This document shows, one piece after another, positions 32,409 through 44,672 of a DNA stretch of 64,000 bases (the stretch's first letter is position 1; each line of letters begins with the position of its first letter). The notes beneath the pieces are model-generated. The model made no database searches. It was given only the letters and a program-made list of their open reading frames with translations, and was not told the origin of the DNA. The position numbers and the translations under genes are program-made. The stretch is from Septoria linicola (lineage: Eukaryota > Ascomycota > Dothideomycetes > Mycosphaerellales > Mycosphaerellaceae), in NCBI GenBank assembly GCA_024114885.1, contig CP099420.1:1798001-1862000 (forward strand), read 5' to 3'.

Positions 32409-34344
32409 CGAGCAACTCGAATGTCTGTGGAAGTGGAACGAGCACTTCCCAACTTCACTTGCCTTCACATGAGCCGGTCGTCATGTGTCGGAAGAGGAGT
32501 TTTGTTTGCAGCCGTCAAGCAAGTAACCGTATGGCAAGTGAGCAAACGCGAGTTCGGCGAGGTTCTGTGTCGCCTCACAAGGGACCCCACAGGCCCATGC
32601 AGACGCCGTGCACGGGTAGCAGCATCCTAGACGTTTGACAGAGCAATCGCCCTGATTAATCCGCGGATCTCTTGCGCGACACGCCGCCATTACCGGTGAT
32701 TCGTCTTGTTCGACGCCCTGCGATGCGTGTCCAGGAATTCTGAGCCGGTCAAGTGAAGTCGGCGAGCTGAATCCTGGCCTTCCCGTAAGCTTGATCCTGA
32801 CTACGCAACCGCCGTCCACAGAGGGTGTCCACAGAGTTTACGTGAGTTGAGGGCTGCGTTCCTTCAGCATCGCATCCAGGCTCTCCTACCAGAAATCCGA
32901 CATCTATGATGGATTCAGATCATTTGTGATTTGTGATGCATTAACCGGGGTCTCGGTGACACTGCATAGACGCGACCTTCGGTGTTGCACAGACATTGGC
33001 TTGCCGTGCTCCGCAGATGCGATCCGCATCCACTTCCATCTCCACGATGAGGCCAAGTGGAGTCAGCAGAAACATTCAGGGCATGCTGCACCAGGCGATC
33101 GGGCTCGTTGTGCAAGAGGAGGCAAATAATGGTAGGACTGCAGATGCGTCAGGGCGGATGAGCTCGGTAGACGAATAGTTCTAGTTAGTTCTACGCGTCG
33201 TAGAAAGGGATGAGCATGATCTGCATGCGAGCTTTGTGGAGAGCTGAACTCAGCTCAGCCCTGGAATGGCGATCCTCACCGCTGACCTCAGCTCCGATGA
33301 GGCCTTGCAAGATGGCGACTAAGACACTCCTGCATGTCTTAGGAATGTGCTGCGGCTATTGCGCAGCAGCTATGCTATGGCCTACAAATCACACATCGTC
33401 GTCGCCGCCTCTCATGCTGTTCCGGATAGTAGCACGTACCTATTTTCTCGGGCTACAAATGCTGAGCGATTGAAGATGAATGGCCGCAGAATGACAGCAC
33501 TCTAAGCGGTAAGCTGGCCGTGTCTATACATGAGGATACCATGGCCAGATATGGGCGTCTGCATGGCGACAGCGCACGAAATCCTGCGAGCAGGATTGGC
33601 ATCTACCTCAGGACCTCAGGACCAGTAAGGTTGCACTCGGCTACGCACATAGGTGCTGGCAGCTCAGCTACGTCTCAGCCTCGTAACCACGGCTCCATCC
33701 TCGCTAATACGAATCGCTACCTGTTCGATCACAAGGCCTCGCAGGTATGATCGGTACTTGTGTCAACTATGATTTTGCTGTTGAAATGTCAAATGATGCA
33801 CGACCGGCCCTGCATTTCACTTCATGGTTCCGCAGTCGTATAGGCGATCATGGGATAGATACGAGCAGAGCGTATAATCCGATTTTGTGATTACTCGTGG
33901 AATGGCTGCATCGCCTCAAAGGCACGTATATGTAGAGTACGCCTCAGCTGAATTTATCGAAGGTCTCCATCCTTTTCTCGCAGCGCGCTGGCTGATTCCC
34001 ACATACTTGGAAGAAGGCGAGCATTCTCTCCTGGCATCTAAAGATGGCATAGTGGATCGAGTCTTGAAATGGGGATCAACGGTGGCAGGAGGCCCTCTCG
34101 TGGCCATGCGCCATAAGCTTTCTGACATTTCTTGGGCGTTGGTGGCGGATTATGGCGCTTTGTGCTATGCCATGCGCTGACTGCCTCGACTACGGCGTGC
34201 AGATAGGGAGCTACAAGACAAGACAAGACTGAGGCAAGTCGGGCCTGTTTTGGGATACGGACCTTCTGCGTTCGGGGTATCAATGGTGCGTATGTACATT
34301 CGAAAATGGTAGGTGGCTTCATTACACTATAATGCTCGCTTTGC
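32409..34344. other. long intergenic stretch
   Basis: 1.9 kb with only short frames. The best, a plus-strand frame of 92 codons from ATG 33,902 to 34,180, has no recognised motif and is not called. No repeat structure or tRNA was seen. It holds the ABC transporter promoter and the 3' flank of YPP1. Confidence 0.45.
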
Positions 34345-37300
34345 TCACAGGGTATATCCACCGGGGCTGACCTCTCTCCATCCTCTCACTGGCCTACTGT
34401 CTTCCAACTCCACAACCCACCATAGAGCTTGTTTAGCTTTTCCAATCTCCCTGCTGAGCTCATGTGCTCTGGCGAGAGTAGACCAAGCCTCCGAATCATC
34501 CCAGCCGGTGCCCAGCTTCGTCAGGTTCGAGAGCAACATATATGCCCTGTCGCGTGCAGCTATGCGATTAAGCTCAGCGGGCGTAGGATCTTTCTTCCGT
34601 GGTCCGACGTGTTGTGGTCGACGATCGCTGACCAAAGACGGGCGTCGAGAAGGCTCGGTAGACGAGGCGGTGTTGGGTCGCGTTAATGAAGGTTTTGCTT
34701 CGTTTATCAAAGAGCCCGACGCTGATGGTAGTGGTCGCGTAGTCGGGAGCGGCTCTTCTGCGGGTAGCTTCTGCTCGTAGATGTCCAGAAGAATATCTGA
34801 CAAGCCAATAATACCTGCGCTGTGGTCTGGATAGTACGAGAGCGCTTGCTCGAAGGCCGCAATCGCCTCGTACGGCCGTTGTCGGACGATCGCAAGGTGT
34901 GCTTTCTGTAGGAGATCAGTCAGACGTAGTTGTAATGGAAGCTTATGCTTCTAGACTTACTGTTGACCAGACATCCGCCCACAGCTCATCTATGCTCTTA
35001 CTGCCACCCCACCCCTTCTCGAACAGCCTCTGAGCATTGACACCATCTTCTGAACTGGCAAATTCATTTTCGAGAGATTCCACCAACTTGGTAGCATGCT
35101 CTACGGCATTCTGTGCATCATCGTAAGAGTCGGCCCTGAGGTACAAGCCAGAGACGAAGAGCCACGTCTTGATCAAAACACCCACTTTGTGACGTCTTTC
35201 GTATACCGGTAGGAGATGTGTTTCGGGAATCGATGAAGCAGAGGCAGGATGCGGCGCTGGAAGCCGGACATCTTGGACTGGCGGCTGATCGTCGTGACCC
35301 GCAGGCTGAGGGAATGTGTCATGCGGTGCATTGTGCGCGACCTCTCGCAGCGGCTGTTCTGGACTTGCAGCTGAAGTTTGCGACGCCTTGACGGGAGTCT
35401 CGACGCCCTCGCTTGGCTGCGTGTTCTCGTTGGCATTCACGAAGCTGGTAGCAGATGTTCGTGCTGATGTATCGTTGTTGTGATGTTTGTGAAAGGGTAG
35501 ATGCAAGTGGTGAGAATGATGCTTTTTGTCTGCCGGGCTACCATCTTCGTTCGTAACAGTGATGGCGATTGGCGCGCCTGTGCTTTGACCATTGGTGGCT
35601 GGGCGAAGATCGACAGTGCCATCCGCTGAAGTGACAGATCGCTGCCGGATAGTGCTCCTGTCAGCAGTGCTACTTCGTCGAGACCTGGCAGATCGCGGTC
35701 GTATGCTGCCAGTGATGCTGCGAAGAGTGCCACCAAACCGAGACGGCGTGGTGGTCGCTGCGGTCTGAGGCGGCCTTGACACAGCGATCGTGACATGCTC
35801 TGGATTGCCGAACAGCCTTGAATATAGACCGAGCAGACTATCGGTCAGATCCACAGCGGCTTCTGGCCCCTCCATCAGTTCGAGCAAAGAAATCTGGCTT
35901 ATTCTGATCTGCAGTATGCTTTCTTTCTCGAAGCCTTCCATTGAGTCCACGGCGCCGGCTGTAGTCGTGATTGCGACAGCTTTCTCGGGATCGAGAGAGG
36001 TGATTCTCTGCCCAAAGAGCACAGACGAATTGCCGAATTGCTTGTATGCTGCTTCGCAGATCTGAGCTGCTGTGTCGTATTTGTCCTGTGCCGATAGACA
36101 CAAGGCAAGCAGGTGCCATAGTGAAAGCAGGTGCCTCTCACGTTCATGGTTTTGCTGCAAATCTGCGTCCCCGTTGAGCATGACAGATCCGTTCAACGCG
36201 CCTCGGATGACTCCGATGGCGCCAGACACGTCTCGGGTCTGGGCCAGGACTAACGCGAGTGCGTGCGCATTATCAACATTGCTCGGCTCAAGTCTGTGCG
36301 CTCGTTGAAGATTATCGAGTGCCTCACCTAATAAAGGTGCTCGATCGGCAGATTCGAATGTTAGGTGAGCCCAGTGTGCCTTGCTGATGCCAATGGCTCT
36401 GTATGCAGCCGCCAGAGTTGTGGGCCTCAACGAGGCATTGGAGGGTTGCGACGCTGGATTAATGTACCCCTCGCTGTCACCTTTGATCTGAGGAGCTTCT
36501 GCTGTCCTTGGTCGCTGCTGAGCCAGCCACTTGGTGATGATGTTCACGATATCGCCCGCCTTCTCAGCCTGGTCACGATCACCGTACCTGCATAGCAAGC
36601 GGACCGCATCAGCTGCGGTGAGCATAGAAGTATCATCATCGTCAGACCCAGTCTCGTGCTTGCCAGTCTTCTCTGCCCGTGCCTTTGCTTTATCAATGAT
36701 CTCAACATAGCTGTCGAAAGCGTGCATAGCCAAGTCGAATTCTCCTAGCGCAGCATGAACAGTGAAGAGCTGCCGCAAGATCGCAGTCGAGTGGAAGGTT
36801 TTGGTAGCAGCACGGTATAGGATGTCCAATGTGGCCCGAGAAACGGTGTTCCTGCCGCCATCGCCTAGATCAGAGTTCGTCCACTCCGACCCAGTGAACC
36901 GTCTCCAATTCTCAATCACCTGAGCGGTCCATTCCTCCACCTCGTTGTTCAACTGACTGGCCTTTGGAAACTTGGTCTCCTCAAGCAGTAAGGATTCGTA
37001 TACTGTCTCCACACGCTGCATCTCGGCTCTTTGGCGCTGCTTAGCAGCCGTGCGTTGCTCGTAGGGAAGCACTGTGTTGGAGAAAATGAAAGCATCGGCA
37101 CCAGGGCCCGGGTATGGACTGTAGAGCAGATCGTGTTGCAGCACTGTGGAGAGCAGGTCATAGTAAGCCTTCCAGACTTGTCGCCGTGGCACATCAAGCC
37201 GGCTGGAGGCCGTCTTCGCGACAGATGCAGATGGTGCTCTCTGCCAAAAGTCGCCCCATGCCTTGAACGCATAGTATGTCTCACTGAGGTCTCGTACCGA

Positions 37301-38017
37301 GGGTGACGGCAGCTTTTTCACAGTGTACATGCACGCTCGGCCCAGCAGCCTCTCCGTCCATCGACGCAACTCTGGCGTCCGGTAACCTGGAGTGCGCGAT
37401 GTTGCAGCCTGGTAAGTCTCCCTCGCATCGCTCTGGCTTCCACTTGACTCTAGACATGAAGCCGTAATGTATGCCGCCTTGACCTCGCACACCTCAAGCC
37501 AGCCGAGAGTGGCCGGCCCGCCTTTCTCAGCGGGTGCTGCTGTAGATCGGCTACTAGAGGCCAGGACTTGCAGGGCCTCCAGTGGTGCCTCCTGTATCCA
37601 GTGAATTTGCGCTAGACAAGTACGAGCAATATAAGCGTCGTCCGGCTGGCTAGTGTCTGCCGTCGATATCGCTTCGAGGAGTCGCGGGACTGCTTCGCCC
37701 AGGCTATGTATACTGTTCGCAGCCGCTGAAGAGGCGGACGTCGGGCGGTGAGATGCAGATGCAGCCTGTGCTTCGGAGCGAGCGGCGAGCGTGAGACCTG
37801 GAAATCGAAGGCTTCAGCAGGAGGTTCAGCAGCACATCCAGTCCGTTCTGATGAACGTGTGGTGTCTCGTACATTTCCGCTCCGGCGCGTGTTTCTCTAC
37901 CTTGCGCGCCAACTCGGGCACTTCGCTCCAGCTGCCATTGCACAGCGCCGTGTCCAGCAGGCCGAGATATCGCTGGCCCTTTTCAGAATTCGGCACTTTC
38001 TTCACCAGGCTCCCCAT
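34345..38017 (-). CDS. YPP1: YPP1-like TPR protein (PI4-kinase complex scaffold, TTC7 family)
   Basis: Exons 38017-37873, 37797-34961 and 34905-34345 give 1,180 residues. The N-terminus contains NGSWSEVPELARKVEKHAPERKC, restored exactly by intron 1 (GTACGA...TTCCAG). The body is made of TPR helices, for example around the stretch beginning AHWAHLTFESADR, with a disordered Ser/His/Thr-rich insert at about residues 730-910. The C-terminal TPR (AALAFEQALSYYPDHSAG type) is completed by intron 2 (GTAAGT...CTACAG). In yeast Ypp1 and Efr3 hold the PI4-kinase Stt4 at the plasma membrane and support endocytosis. Length suits filamentous fungi, where the insert makes the protein longer than yeast Ypp1. 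It is divergent with RIX1, with 314 bp between start codons. Confidence 0.85.
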
Positions 38018-38331
38018 TGTGCTGGTCCACAAGCGAAGGAGGAGGTGCGGTCGGCAGTGCTAATGAAGCCGCATCATGCTATCACAATCTGCTCTCTCAT
38101 CTTGAATGCGCATGCGGTCTTGTACAACAGCCAGTGACCAAGGAAGAAACTATAGCCAAGCAGATGGAGCTTCATCAAAACACGTTCAGGATAAACGTGT
38201 CGACGCATCCCCTGTCATTGGTAGACTTTCGGCACCCGGCAAGCCGTGCTAACTAACTAGTTAGGGCTCGTTCACATGTAGACTTGAGACATTTTTTTGC
38301 GATTCCACTTGCACAGCATCTATGCGCAAGC
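38018..38331. promoter_or_regulatory. shared 5' region of YPP1 and RIX1
   Basis: 314 bp between two divergent start codons must hold both promoters and leaders. No specific binding site is claimed. Confidence 0.5.
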
Positions 38332-40650
38332 ATGGCGCAGTCAACGGCATCGCTGCGCGCTCTGACTTATCGACTGACCTCAACACCTACGCAACATCTG
38401 CCTGGTATAGTAGGTCAAATTGCCGGAGCATTATGGTCCTGCAAAGACATTCTCTCAGTCTCGACAGACACTAAGGCGACGGGCGAGGCTGCAACTGCTG
38501 TGCATCGCTACAAGGTATATCACATCTTGGTAAAATGCATTGCTCGTGCGCTAATTCTGCTACAGACACAACTAAATACACTCCTCCAAGATCGTACTGT
38601 TGAAGGACGATGGGCCGCTGTTGTGCTGGTCAAGGCCACGATCGAGGCTGGAGGTCTCGAAGTGCTCAGCAAGTCAAATCCGTGGGTCAAACATCTGCTA
38701 GGCATTTTGAAGAGACCCGATCCACCCACCACTCGACAACTGGCTGTTCTTACTCTGACTCGAATATTCATGCTTACTTGGGACTATTCGAACATTGTAC
38801 GTGAGATCACTACGCCCGCATTGGCCGCGTTCATCCCGACCTGCATATCGAACATTCAGAACAAGCGATGCTCGAATGCCGAACTGGAAACTGTGCTGGA
38901 GGCATTTGCGTCTCTGGTTCCCAAGCACCCTACCACATTCCGGCAGAACGAGAGCAAGATCCGCGGCATCTTGACGACCATAATTTCCTCCAGCTCGACG
39001 TATGTACCGGGGAGGCAGTATAGCGACAGCCACCGAGCAGCTGCAGCACGCCTGCTGGTATTGCTGCACCACTGTGCGCCTAAGCAAGGCGGCAGCGATA
39101 AGTGGCAAGAAACTCTGAAAGCCGGCGTCGAGGCTGCACACATGACATGCAATCATTTGTTCCGCGCAGTGCACGAGGATTGGCCATCGGTCTCAGGCGT
39201 CACTCCTTCTGAACGTACATCAAGGTTGCTGAACGGTGAATTGGAAGTGGAGGACGAGGACTCAGTCGGCTTGAAGCCATGGAAAGGAGTTTATGCCGGA
39301 GCCGAGCGCCTCATAGCTTTGCTGGACCTTCTGGGTTCTCACCTGGCAATCGCAACATCGACCGCGATTTCAGTCCGCATAGGCCTTGTCAATGATTTGC
39401 TGACAAGACTCTTCGGTGTTGTTGCGCCCTACCACGGGAAACAGGAATTTGTTAAGCTCAACAACCAGATTTCGCGGGATGAGCGCGATGCACTGTTCAT
39501 GGTCTTGCCTCGTATTCATGTCGCCGCGATGCAGCTTGACCGCATTCGGATTACTCGCTTTAGCAGTTGCACCATTTCCACACACCCGGTCACAATCGAC
39601 CACATCGTCTACGTGTTCCAGGCAGAGGGAAAGGATGATCAGATACGAATCGCAGCCTACGATTTACTGGCGGCAACATTGCAAGTATCCGGACCATCAA
39701 TGGGCAAGAACGAGGTGGGAGAACTGACAGCGATCCTCAAATCGTGCTGCACGGATTTACTACCAAGTGCGAAAGACGCTACCTCCACCACTGAGAATAG
39801 AGCCAATGGCCAGGCAGGAGGCATCAAGCAGCAGCTAGGAATGGCTGGTGCAGCCATCTCGCAGAGCCATCCAGCAAGTCAGCGAGAGCTGGCTGGAGCT
39901 GCACAGTCCCTACTCCGCGTGGCGTTGCTACGCATCGAAGCACTTCCGGCGCAATTGCGGGCGCTGGTAGATCGTACAGCAGTTCTGACACGCGACCATC
40001 AGCTGTTACAAGCTAGTGTCATGAACCCACCACCGAAGAAGTCGGCTTCTGGAAGTGCTCCGGCGAGCCTTCTGCCTTTCCTAGCCAGAGAGTTTGGCGA
40101 GACGGCCGAAGTAGATGTACTTCTGCGACCACGAATGCCTGTGATCGGCAGGAAGACAGCCGAGCAAATGAATGAGCTCGATATCGATGGGGAGGATGAG
40201 GAGGACGAGGAGGACGAGGCCATGATTGTTGAAGACGAAGATACAGAGGCTGTTCCAGCAGCTGAGGGCAATGTCGAGTCGCCAGCCTCGAGCCCTTTGG
40301 ATTCACTAGGCCATAATGCTTCGCTCGAGCCTGCTACATCGACGACAGAACAGCATCTGTTCGCCTCGGAGACTGCTGGGAAAAGAAGAGCCCACGAAGA
40401 TTTTGCTGAGCTCGAAGCCAAGCGTGCAAAAACTTTAGCTCAAGATAGCATTGCTGCAGCAGCTGAGGCGATAGCTGTATCACCGCCAACCATTGCGGCT
40501 GGCGCTTCCAAGCAGTCAGCGGGACCTCCTGCGTCTAGCGCACCGACAGTAGCATCGTATCATACTGCAACTGGCGGAGAATCGGAGGAAGACAGTGATA
40601 TTGGCGAGATCCCAGAGATCCACATTGGCGATTCTGAGGATGAAGAATAG
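38332..40650 (+). CDS. RIX1: pre-rRNA-processing protein RIX1 (PELP1 family)
   Basis: The first ATG of the frame is at 38,332; an extension to 38,284 would start at TTG. Exons 38332-38514 and 38566-40650 give 755 residues. The 51-bp intron (GTATAT, GCTAAT branch, CTACAG) has a length divisible by three and no stop, so it is invisible to simple ORF calling; removing it restores the conserved run HRYK-TQLNTLLQ. The N-terminal half is alpha-helical repeat (RWAAVVLVKATIEAGG), as in RIX1. The C-terminal third has an acidic stretch (DGEDEEDEEDEAMIVEDED) and a KRRAHEDF basic patch. In yeast Rix1, Ipi1 and Ipi3 remodel pre-60S particles and help remove ITS2. The protein should be nuclear. Confidence 0.85.
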   Translation: MAQSTASLRALTYRLTSTPTQHLPGIVGQIAGALWSCKDILSVSTDTKATGEAATAVHRYKVYHILVKCIARALILLQTQLNTLLQDRTVEGRWAAVVLVKATIEAGGLEVLSKSNPWVKHLLGILKRPDPPTTRQLAVLTLTRIFMLTWDYSNIVREITTPALAAFIPTCISNIQNKRCSNAELETVLEAFASLVPKHPTTFRQNESKIRGILTTIISSSSTYVPGRQYSDSHRAAAARLLVLLHHCAPKQGGSDKWQETLKAGVEAAHMTCNHLFRAVHEDWPSVSGVTPSERTSRLLNGELEVEDEDSVGLKPWKGVYAGAERLIALLDLLGSHLAIATSTAISVRIGLVNDLLTRLFGVVAPYHGKQEFVKLNNQISRDERDALFMVLPRIHVAAMQLDRIRITRFSSCTISTHPVTIDHIVYVFQAEGKDDQIRIAAYDLLAATLQVSGPSMGKNEVGELTAILKSCCTDLLPSAKDATSTTENRANGQAGGIKQQLGMAGAAISQSHPASQRELAGAAQSLLRVALLRIEALPAQLRALVDRTAVLTRDHQLLQASVMNPPPKKSASGSAPASLLPFLAREFGETAEVDVLLRPRMPVIGRKTAEQMNELDIDGEDEEDEEDEAMIVEDEDTEAVPAAEGNVESPASSPLDSLGHNASLEPATSTTEQHLFASETAGKRRAHEDFAELEAKRAKTLAQDSIAAAAEAIAVSPPTIAAGASKQSAGPPASSAPTVASYHTATGGESEEDSDIGEIPEIHIGDSEDEE

Positions 40651-41792
40651 ATAGCCATCTTAATGTAATGCTTCTTGGTACAATGCAGGCAACGTACAAG
40701 AACCGGTTGCAGTGTGTGCTTGGAGACGTCTCTGTACGCGAGACGATCTCCAAACAGCCGGCGGCTCGAACGATGGCCAGCTACGCTTAGCATGCCGTAG
40801 CTGTCGTCTCACACATGAGAGACAGGTGCAGTGATAGCCACTTGCATATCATGCTGAAAACATTCCGATCATGATGACTTCCGCCCGTTCTTGCACGTAG
40901 ACTAACTTAACAAGTGCTCGCACTCGGAAAAGTCTCGCATAGAGAAACATCCCTGCACCCAGCCCTACTCGATGACGGACATGGGTCGTAAGAATATATG
41001 ACCGCAGCTATGTATCGGCGTTCTTGCGGCTCGCTGACAATGCCTCAGATCTGGTAAGGGTGCATAGTACAATATGGCTCGGTTTCACGTAAGCTGTCAT
41101 GGCTATTGTCGCTTGCATGCCGCACGTTCTCAGTAACCTACGAAAGGCGTCCGTGATTAGCAATAGTCGATATTATGTAGAAGTGGGCCTGACATGCTGA
41201 GCACTTCAGGCACAGCCGGTCAGATGGCTGCAGCACATTAGAGAGATGGTCTGGCAGAAGTGCCCGAGTTTGCCACGTATGAAAATGGAACGATCAGTGA
41301 CCGAGGTGAGATGATCAGCGCCACCGACCCCTCAAAAGCAGCGAAGTCGGAAAAAGGTTTCTCGAGAAGATGCCGGCAGCACGATTTCTCCAATGAACGT
41401 GGCGCATTTGTCAAGCTTGGGTGTGCTCTGCATCTGCCAGGTACCTTGTACGGTAAACACGGCTAGACTGTGCAGCAGATGCTTTCTGCTAGAGAAACGG
41501 CCATGTCTTTGAACAGAAGTTGGAGCCAATGACACGACGACGAATTTGAGTGACAATCAAAGGCGCATGTTCTCCACACGCCAGAATGCTTGGACCCGCC
41601 GCAGAGGTCATCTAGAATTCGCATGAGCGTGACAAGTGAGAAACCCACATATGTAAGCGGCAGCCGTCGAGTCTCGGACTGTTCTCATCCGCCCTCACTT
41701 TTTTGGAGTGCTGTCTCTCTTCCCACTTGCCATTGAGACTGCATAACGACTGTATATACCCACCCTACTCTTGGACATTCGCCACGACCACA
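40651..41792. other. intergenic region upstream of HEM1
   Basis: 1.1 kb without a supported gene, containing the RIX1 terminator and the long HEM1 promoter and leader. Immediately before the ATG lies CGACCACA, a reasonable start context. Confidence 0.5.
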
Positions 41793-43673
41793 ATGGAGGC
41801 TCTCATGGTCAAGAGCCGGGCCATGTGCCCATTTTTGAACAAGACGTCACCGGCCACGCTGCGATCGCTGAGCACGAGCACCAGCGTTGTGCAGCCCACT
41901 GCGCCAGGTGGTGGCGCTATGAGCAACTTGCAGACAATTGCACGCCGCTGCCCGATTATGGGCAAGGCATTGTCCGTCCGCAGTGCTCAGCTGGGCAACA
42001 CGGTGCTGGCCGGTGCGTTTGGCGGCTCTCGAGCGTACCACTCAAAGGTCCCACGTGCCAATCTGCACACTACCGCCGAGAACAAGGCCCGCGCTGTCGA
42101 GTCGCCTCGAGTCCGCTCCGAAGGTCCTCTCTACGCCCGCCAGCAGGTCCAGCAGCCAATTGCCACAAAGCAGCAAAACCACGTTACCGACCGATACGCC
42201 ACTCCTCCGCCACCACCCACGACTGCACGATTTGACTACGATGGCTTCTATACCACCGAGCTGGACAAGAAGCACAAGGACAAGTCCTACCGCTACTTCA
42301 ACAACATCAATCGACTGGCCCAGGAATTTCCGCGTGCGCACATGTCTGAGCGCAACGAGCGAGTCGATGTTTGGTGCTCGAACGACTACCTAGGAATGGG
42401 TCGCAACCCGCAGGTGTTGAAGAAAATGCATGAGACGTTGGACATGTATGGATCTGGTGCAGGTGGCACGAGGAATATTTCTGGCCACAACCAGCATGCA
42501 ATGAGCTTGGAGGCAACTTGCGCGAAATTGCACGCGAAGGAGGCAGCTTTAGTGTTCTCGTCATGCTATGTAGCCAATGACGCTACGTTGGCAACGCTGG
42601 GCAGCAAGATGAAGGACTGCGTGATTCTGAGCGACAGCATGAACCACGCTTCCATGATTCAGGGAATTCGCCACTCTGGCGCGAAGAAGATTGTCTTCAA
42701 GCACAACGATGTCGAAGATTTGGAGAACAAGCTTGCATCTCTTCCTGGCGACGTGCCAAAAATCATCGCCTTTGAGAGTGTGTACAGCATGTGTGGCAGT
42801 ATTGGACCAATTAAGGACATTTGCGACTTGGCCGACAAGTACGGTGCCATCACCTTTTTGGATGAAGTCCATGCAGTTGGCATGTACGGGCCAAACGGTG
42901 CCGGTGTAGCTGAGCACCTCGATTACGACGTTTACGCAAATGGTGAAAGCACCAAGGGAACGGTCATGGACCGCATCGATATCATTACTGGAACACTCGG
43001 AAAGGCATACGGCTGTGTTGGTGGCTACATCGCAGGATCTGCGAAGATGGTCGACACTGTTCGCTCTTTGGCTCCCGGCTTTATTTTCACGACTTCGCTT
43101 CCTCCAGCCACGATGGCCGGTGCTGAGACTGCAATCAACTACCAAATGGAATATCAGGGAGACCGCAGATTGCAACAGCTGCACACTCGCGCGGTGAAGG
43201 CAACGCTCGAGGCGAAGGACATCCCAGTCATGCCAAACCCATCGCACATCATTCCAGTTCTGGTCGGAAACGCTGAAGTCGCCAAGAAGGCATCTGATCT
43301 GCTCCTCGAGAAGCACCAGATCTACGTGCAGGCCATCAACTACCCAACTGTGCCTGTTGGACAGGAGCGTCTGCGTATCACTCCAACCCCAGGTCACGTC
43401 AAGGAGTTCCGCGACCATCTGGTGCAGGCTCTGGACAGCGTTTGGAACGAGCTCGGCATCAAGCGCACCTCTGACTGGGCTGCTGAAGGCGGTTTCATCG
43501 GCGTTGGCGAGAAGGATGCGCAGCCAGTCGAGACACTCTGGACTGACTCTCAGCTCGGCCTCGATGAGGTCGCTCGTGAGCTCAAGTCTGGTGAAGGCGC
43601 ACACGGCGTCTTGGAGCGTGTTTTGAACAACGCCAGCGCCGAGGCCGGAAAGGCAGCTGCTGCCGCCGCCTAG
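41793..43673 (+). CDS. HEM1: 5-aminolevulinate synthase, mitochondrial
   Basis: An intronless frame of 626 residues from ATG 41,793; the frame upstream lacks another ATG. It condenses glycine and succinyl-CoA, the first step of heme synthesis. The leader carries two heme-regulatory Cys-Pro motifs (MCPF at 11-14, RCPI at 52-55), known to let heme block import or activity, within a Ser/Arg-rich mitochondrial presequence. The catalytic core starts near YFNNINRLAQEFP and includes CSNDYLGMG, the Gly-rich GSGAGGTRNISG, DEVHAVG, and the PLP lysine at about residue 404 in GTLGKAYGCVGGY. The C-terminus is Ala-rich. All family landmarks are present and length is normal for fungi. Confidence 0.95.
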   Translation: MEALMVKSRAMCPFLNKTSPATLRSLSTSTSVVQPTAPGGGAMSNLQTIARRCPIMGKALSVRSAQLGNTVLAGAFGGSRAYHSKVPRANLHTTAENKARAVESPRVRSEGPLYARQQVQQPIATKQQNHVTDRYATPPPPPTTARFDYDGFYTTELDKKHKDKSYRYFNNINRLAQEFPRAHMSERNERVDVWCSNDYLGMGRNPQVLKKMHETLDMYGSGAGGTRNISGHNQHAMSLEATCAKLHAKEAALVFSSCYVANDATLATLGSKMKDCVILSDSMNHASMIQGIRHSGAKKIVFKHNDVEDLENKLASLPGDVPKIIAFESVYSMCGSIGPIKDICDLADKYGAITFLDEVHAVGMYGPNGAGVAEHLDYDVYANGESTKGTVMDRIDIITGTLGKAYGCVGGYIAGSAKMVDTVRSLAPGFIFTTSLPPATMAGAETAINYQMEYQGDRRLQQLHTRAVKATLEAKDIPVMPNPSHIIPVLVGNAEVAKKASDLLLEKHQIYVQAINYPTVPVGQERLRITPTPGHVKEFRDHLVQALDSVWNELGIKRTSDWAAEGGFIGVGEKDAQPVETLWTDSQLGLDEVARELKSGEGAHGVLERVLNNASAEAGKAAAAAA

Positions 43674-44148
43674 ATGTCATGCTCAGTGTTCTATTCTATG
43701 CTTGCGCACGCACGATCTGATTGCAATGTCGACGAGAGTTTATGCAGACGAGAGCGATGATCTTTTCAAGATAGCGAGCTGATTACTCGAACTCACCAAA
43801 TACAATCCTTTACATGCGCTCGGGTCACACTATTGTGACCCTTGAGCCACATCAACATTTCTTCCCATTTCAATCTCTTGTCAACTATACCGTATGGATG
43901 ACGCTACGCGCTGACAAGGGCTTGGGGCTCGCGAGCCTTGTTTGCTAACCTTGTACTCATCAGCGAATAGGTTCTACGCTGGGAATCACGAGATACATTC
44001 CATGTAGCAAGCAACATTTGATCATGTTAATGGCAGGATCTACCAACTGGGTGGAACGGAAGATTCTCGAGACATTACCACTTGCTCTCAGCATAGCTTG
44101 ATCCTATCGACTTCAGTCTCAGGCGAACTAGTCATTCCAACACATACG
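43674..44148. other. intergenic spacer
   Basis: 475 bp after HEM1 with no gene seen. Contains a short near-palindrome GGTCACACTATTGTGACC around 43,825, which may be a stem in the HEM1 3' region. Confidence 0.5.
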
Positions 44149-44538
44149 ATGCGACATCCCCGTGGTCTGCCACAACCGCGTTGGTGCACACCTCCACGTG
44201 CTCGATATCAAGACTTCGCCATGGCACCTTTGTCGACGTACGGTCTGCACATGAGCAAGGGTGGAGACAGCACAATCTACGCCTACGCGCTGCAGGACAC
44301 TCTACTGAAGACTTGCTCCAGCGAGGACCACAAGAGGATGCTGGATCTTCGTGTCGAGTTGGCGGCTGCTGAGCTTGCTGGGCTAGGTACTCGTTGCTCT
44401 GACAGAGTCAAGTTCGGCTCACAGGATGTACTCGAGGACACATTGGATCAGGCTTTGACGGCGAATAGGAGAGCGAGCACATGCCTGCTGCCGTTGGATG
44501 GGGTTGACAAGGGTGTGGTGAGGAAGAGAAGTTCTTGA
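44149..44538 (+). CDS. uncharacterised small protein
   Basis: An ATG-started frame of 129 residues; a second ATG at 44,221 would give 105. The first part is Pro/Arg-rich and the second looks helical (HKRMLDLRVELAAAELAGLG). No signal peptide, membrane segment or known motif is seen. It could be a real lineage-specific gene or a chance frame; the second start gives the more protein-like sequence. It converges with the promethin-like gene on the right. Confidence 0.4.
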   Translation: MRHPRGLPQPRWCTPPRARYQDFAMAPLSTYGLHMSKGGDSTIYAYALQDTLLKTCSSEDHKRMLDLRVELAAAELAGLGTRCSDRVKFGSQDVLEDTLDQALTANRRASTCLLPLDGVDKGVVRKRSS

Positions 44539-44672
44539 TAAGACGGATTGTGATAAAAGTGTGACTGTGAGAGGCGTTTGCAATCACTCATAAGATGATT
44601 CTACGAATTCATCCCGTTTGAGTGCAATGGGGAAGTCGAAGTCAATCGATCCTTTACACACTACTCGCATGT

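Noticed and set aside
33902..34180. Plus-strand frame of 92 codons between the ABC transporter and YPP1
   Set aside because: No motif, no signal peptide, and overlapped by a minus-strand frame; could be chance.
42561..43604. 347-codon minus-strand frame
   Set aside because: Antisense shadow of HEM1, whose plus-strand frame has every family landmark.
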